In this document: piece by piece, positions 34,718-36,185 of the stretch
Layout: each line of letters opens with the position of its first letter
Position numbering within the stretch: position 1 is the stretch's first letter
Assembly (NCBI GenBank): GCA_020849765.1
Contig: JADLAY010000032.1
Location: forward strand, 1 to 36,185
Length of the DNA: 36,185 bases
Reading direction: 5' to 3'
DNA from: Anaerolineae bacterium
GTDB taxonomy: Bacteria; Chloroflexota; Anaerolineae; Aggregatilineales; Phototrophicaceae
Position numbers and translations under genes: made by a program
The notes under the pieces: model-generated
The model's database searches: none
What the model was told of the DNA's origin: nothing
The model's input: only the letters and a program-made list of their open reading frames with translations

Positions 34718-35775
34718 GCCTTCACCTCCCCAGGGGTTTGTTTCGCCACGAGTTCTTGCGTCAGGTGATTGAACGTCTCGATGCAGTTGATCTTGACCGG
34801 GCAGGTCATACCGCAGCGACCACAGCCGACACAGCCCATCTTGCCGTAGGCTTCGTATTGATACTTGCCCTTGCGCATGAAGCGATGGCGTTGGCGGCGG
34901 CCAAGCTGCGAGCGGAAGTTGTGATTGCCTGCGACGACGGCGAACTTTTCGATCTGGCAGCTATCCCAAACGCGGACGCGCTCGCCCTGCGTCAGGGTCA
35001 AATCGACTTCGTCGGTCACATCGAAGCAATAGCAGGTCGGGCAGACCTGCGTGCAGGCACCGCACGCCAGGCAGATATCGCCCAGCTCGTCCCAGTAGCC
35101 GCTGTGCATCCCCGCGCCGACCACGTCCGGCAGCTGCGACAGGGTCGAGTCGAGGCGGAAGCTGAAGTTCTGCCACTTGTCGGCCATGACTTCGTTCAGG
35201 CGCTGCTGGTCGCTCTCGGTCGATTCCCAGATGTTGGTGAAGCCCTGCAGGAGCGCCTCGCCTTTCTCGCTGCCGACCTGGACGGCATAGGCGTCGCCCA
35301 TGTCGACCAGATGCAGGTCGAAGGTCTCCGTCACGGAGTAAGTCTCCATGTCTTTGCAGAAGCATTGCGCCGAACAGGGTTTCTGGCACTCGATGCTGAC
35401 CAGGTAGAGTGCATCACGCCGCGCGCGGTAATGCTGATCGGCAAAACCGTGGTTCTGGACTGTATCCAGCAGTTGTATCGCGTGCATGTCGCACGTGTGT
35501 ACGCCGACAAGAACGGTGGGTTCCGCCTCGATGTGGGCAGTCATGTCCATGGTCTCGGCGTTAAAGGAGAAGAGCACCTCGCGGGAAGGCAACAGATACT
35601 GCTTCGGGGCAGACACAGTCGTCGGGTAATCAATTACGAGGTCATTGACATCGTGGATGTCATCGAAGACGTAACGCCCATGCAGGGCTTTGGGACCGAC
35701 GATACGAAAACTGCGCTGCTGTAGTTTTTGGATCCATGCTTTGAGCGCGCTCTTCGGCATGATGCGTAAGCTCAT
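34714..35775 (-). CDS. hydB: Hydrogenase beta subunit, iron-sulfur protein
   Basis: This 353-residue AsrA/HydB-type electron-transfer subunit has two C-terminal [4Fe-4S] motifs, CLACGACTQVCPTC (235-248) and CVGCGRCGMTCP (315-326). An extra Cys cluster, CQKPCSAQCFC, is at 130-140. It links the flavin subunit with other redox partners. It is first in the operon. The ATG at 35775 is chosen because AAGGAG lies eight bases upstream. The frame continues two codons to a TTG at 35781. Confidence 0.95.
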   Translation of the reverse strand: MSLRIMPKSALKAWIQKLQQRSFRIVGPKALHGRYVFDDIHDVNDLVIDYPTTVSAPKQYLLPSREVLFSFNAETMDMTAHIEAEPTVLVGVHTCDMHAIQLLDTVQNHGFADQHYRARRDALYLVSIECQKPCSAQCFCKDMETYSVTETFDLHLVDMGDAYAVQVGSEKGEALLQGFTNIWESTESDQQRLNEVMADKWQNFSFRLDSTLSQLPDVVGAGMHSGYWDELGDICLACGACTQVCPTCYCFDVTDEVDLTLTQGERVRVWDSCQIEKFAVVAGNHNFRSQLGRRQRHRFMRKGKYQYEAYGKMGCVGCGRCGMTCPVKINCIETFNHLTQELVAKQTPGEVKA

Positions 35776-35877
35776 GAACAAAACTCCTTATTGCTCATGT
35801 GGACGGTCTCAGTGGAGTTGACTGTTTCGTCGCCGCCACTGCGGGGGGAACGATGACCATCACGCCTTTAAAAAATC

Positions 35878-35902
35878 AGTATAAAGATCGCTCACGGCGA
35901 TC
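35878..35902 (-). promoter_or_regulatory. Leader hairpin and -10-like box of the hydrogenase operon
   Basis: On the minus strand GATCGC and GCGATC (35886-35902, 5-base loop) are followed at once by TTTATACTGATTTTTT. TATACT at 35883-35878 could be a -10 box, or the hairpin plus T-rich tract could be an attenuator. A third, imperfect hairpin (CGCCATCC / GGATGGGCG, one bulge) lies at 35915-35934. Confidence 0.35.
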
Positions 35903-35951
35903 TTCCGAGATACACGCCATCCTTGGGATGGGCGTATATCCTATCCCTCTA

Positions 35952-35969
35952 TTGTGAATTTTATCACAA
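35952..35969. promoter_or_regulatory. CRP/FNR-superfamily operator upstream of the hydrogenase operon
   Basis: TTGTGA-ATTTTA-TCACAA is a perfect 6+6 palindrome that exactly matches the CRP consensus TGTGA-N6-TCACA. Its centre is about 185 bases upstream of the hydB start, in a non-coding gap (35776-36078). A CRP-like or related regulator probably binds here; which one cannot be told from the window. Confidence 0.6.
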
Positions 35970-36078
35970 GCGCTCGATAGCGATAGTGCTGCATGTCATA
36001 TACAAAGGGTGCCGCGAGTCCTTTTTTGTTACGAATATCTGGCTTAGTCGCCACCCTGTTCAAGGCTTGTCCGGTACT

Positions 36079-36185
36079 TTAGCATATCAAGGTAGCTAAG
36101 GCACCAGGCGGGCGACCGAGTTGCAGGTTGAGCCAGAGGCCGATGTTGTAAGCGGCACATTTGGCAGCAAGACGAGTGAGCTGCC
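36079..36185 (-). CDS. Transposase C-terminal end (IS982-like), partial at right edge
   Basis: Reading the minus strand from the right edge gives QLTRLAAKCAAYNIGLWLN, then LQLGRPPGALATLIC and a stop at 36081-36079. The RLAAK-AAY-x-x-GLWLN-x-x-LGRPP pattern is typical of the C-terminus of IS982-type (DDE) transposases. Only 34 codons are visible and the catalytic part lies beyond the window, so intactness cannot be judged. The element end is probably near 36053 (ACCCTG), just upstream of the hydrogenase control region. Confidence 0.55.
   Translation of the reverse strand, partial: QLTRLAAKCAAYNIGLWLNLQLGRPPGALATLIC

Overview
The window looks like a chromosomal piece of a GC-rich bacterium, most likely a Chloroflexota (Anaerolineae-type) organism. 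This is inferred from several secreted or membrane-anchored proteins with Thr-Pro-rich linkers and Sec signals, two ECF-type sigma factors, a group 3b-type [NiFe] hydrogenase and many perfect intergenic palindromes. No 16S gene or other marker is present, so the assignment stays tentative. No rRNA, tRNA or CRISPR array was found.

Layout. Positions 1-977 hold an AT-rich, C-terminally truncated gene of unknown function on the minus strand that runs off the left edge. From 1153 to 6871, minus-strand genes encode a secreted six-bladed propeller, a pyruvate-kinase-like protein with an N-terminal extension, a GNAT acetyltransferase, a FolC/Mur-ligase-like enzyme and a flavodoxin. From 7083 to 10076, plus-strand genes encode two small exported proteins, a hot-dog thioesterase and a META-domain exported protein. 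At 10184-11220 a sigma factor overlaps a small HTH protein by four bases. A TlpA-like thioredoxin (minus) then lies divergent from an iron-type alcohol dehydrogenase (plus), followed by a large exported S41 protease and type I glutamine synthetase glnA, then a second GNAT.

At 17950-19928 an ECF sigma factor overlaps a membrane protein whose cytoplasmic part is anti-sigma-like in position and whose extracellular part is a glycoside-hydrolase-like TIM barrel. This resembles, by analogy, polysaccharide-sensing anti-sigma factors. A P2-type cation ATPase and a PfkB sugar-phosphate kinase follow on the plus strand. Then come a lipoprotein, a CHAD protein, dtd and a nucleotidyltransferase (minus), a TolB-like propeller (plus), and a ClC channel with CBS and TrkA-C domains (minus) whose 3' end overlaps the propeller gene.

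At 31233-35775 a compact operon encodes a cytoplasmic [NiFe] hydrogenase in the order beta (Fe-S), gamma (flavin, NAD(P)), delta (small) and alpha (large), all joined by ATGA overlaps. A maturation protease follows after a strong intra-operon hairpin. Upstream of the operon there is a perfect TTGTGA-N6-TCACAA palindrome (CRP/FNR-type). The right edge carries the C-terminal end of a transposase, so a mobile element abuts the hydrogenase control region.

The points most worth a second look are the sigma/anti-sigma-glycosidase pair, the unknown AT-rich gene at the left edge, the CRP-like site with the adjacent transposase end before the hydrogenase operon, the hairpin between the large subunit and its protease, and several enzymes with altered key residues (pyruvate-kinase-like, FolC-like, iron ADH, ClC).
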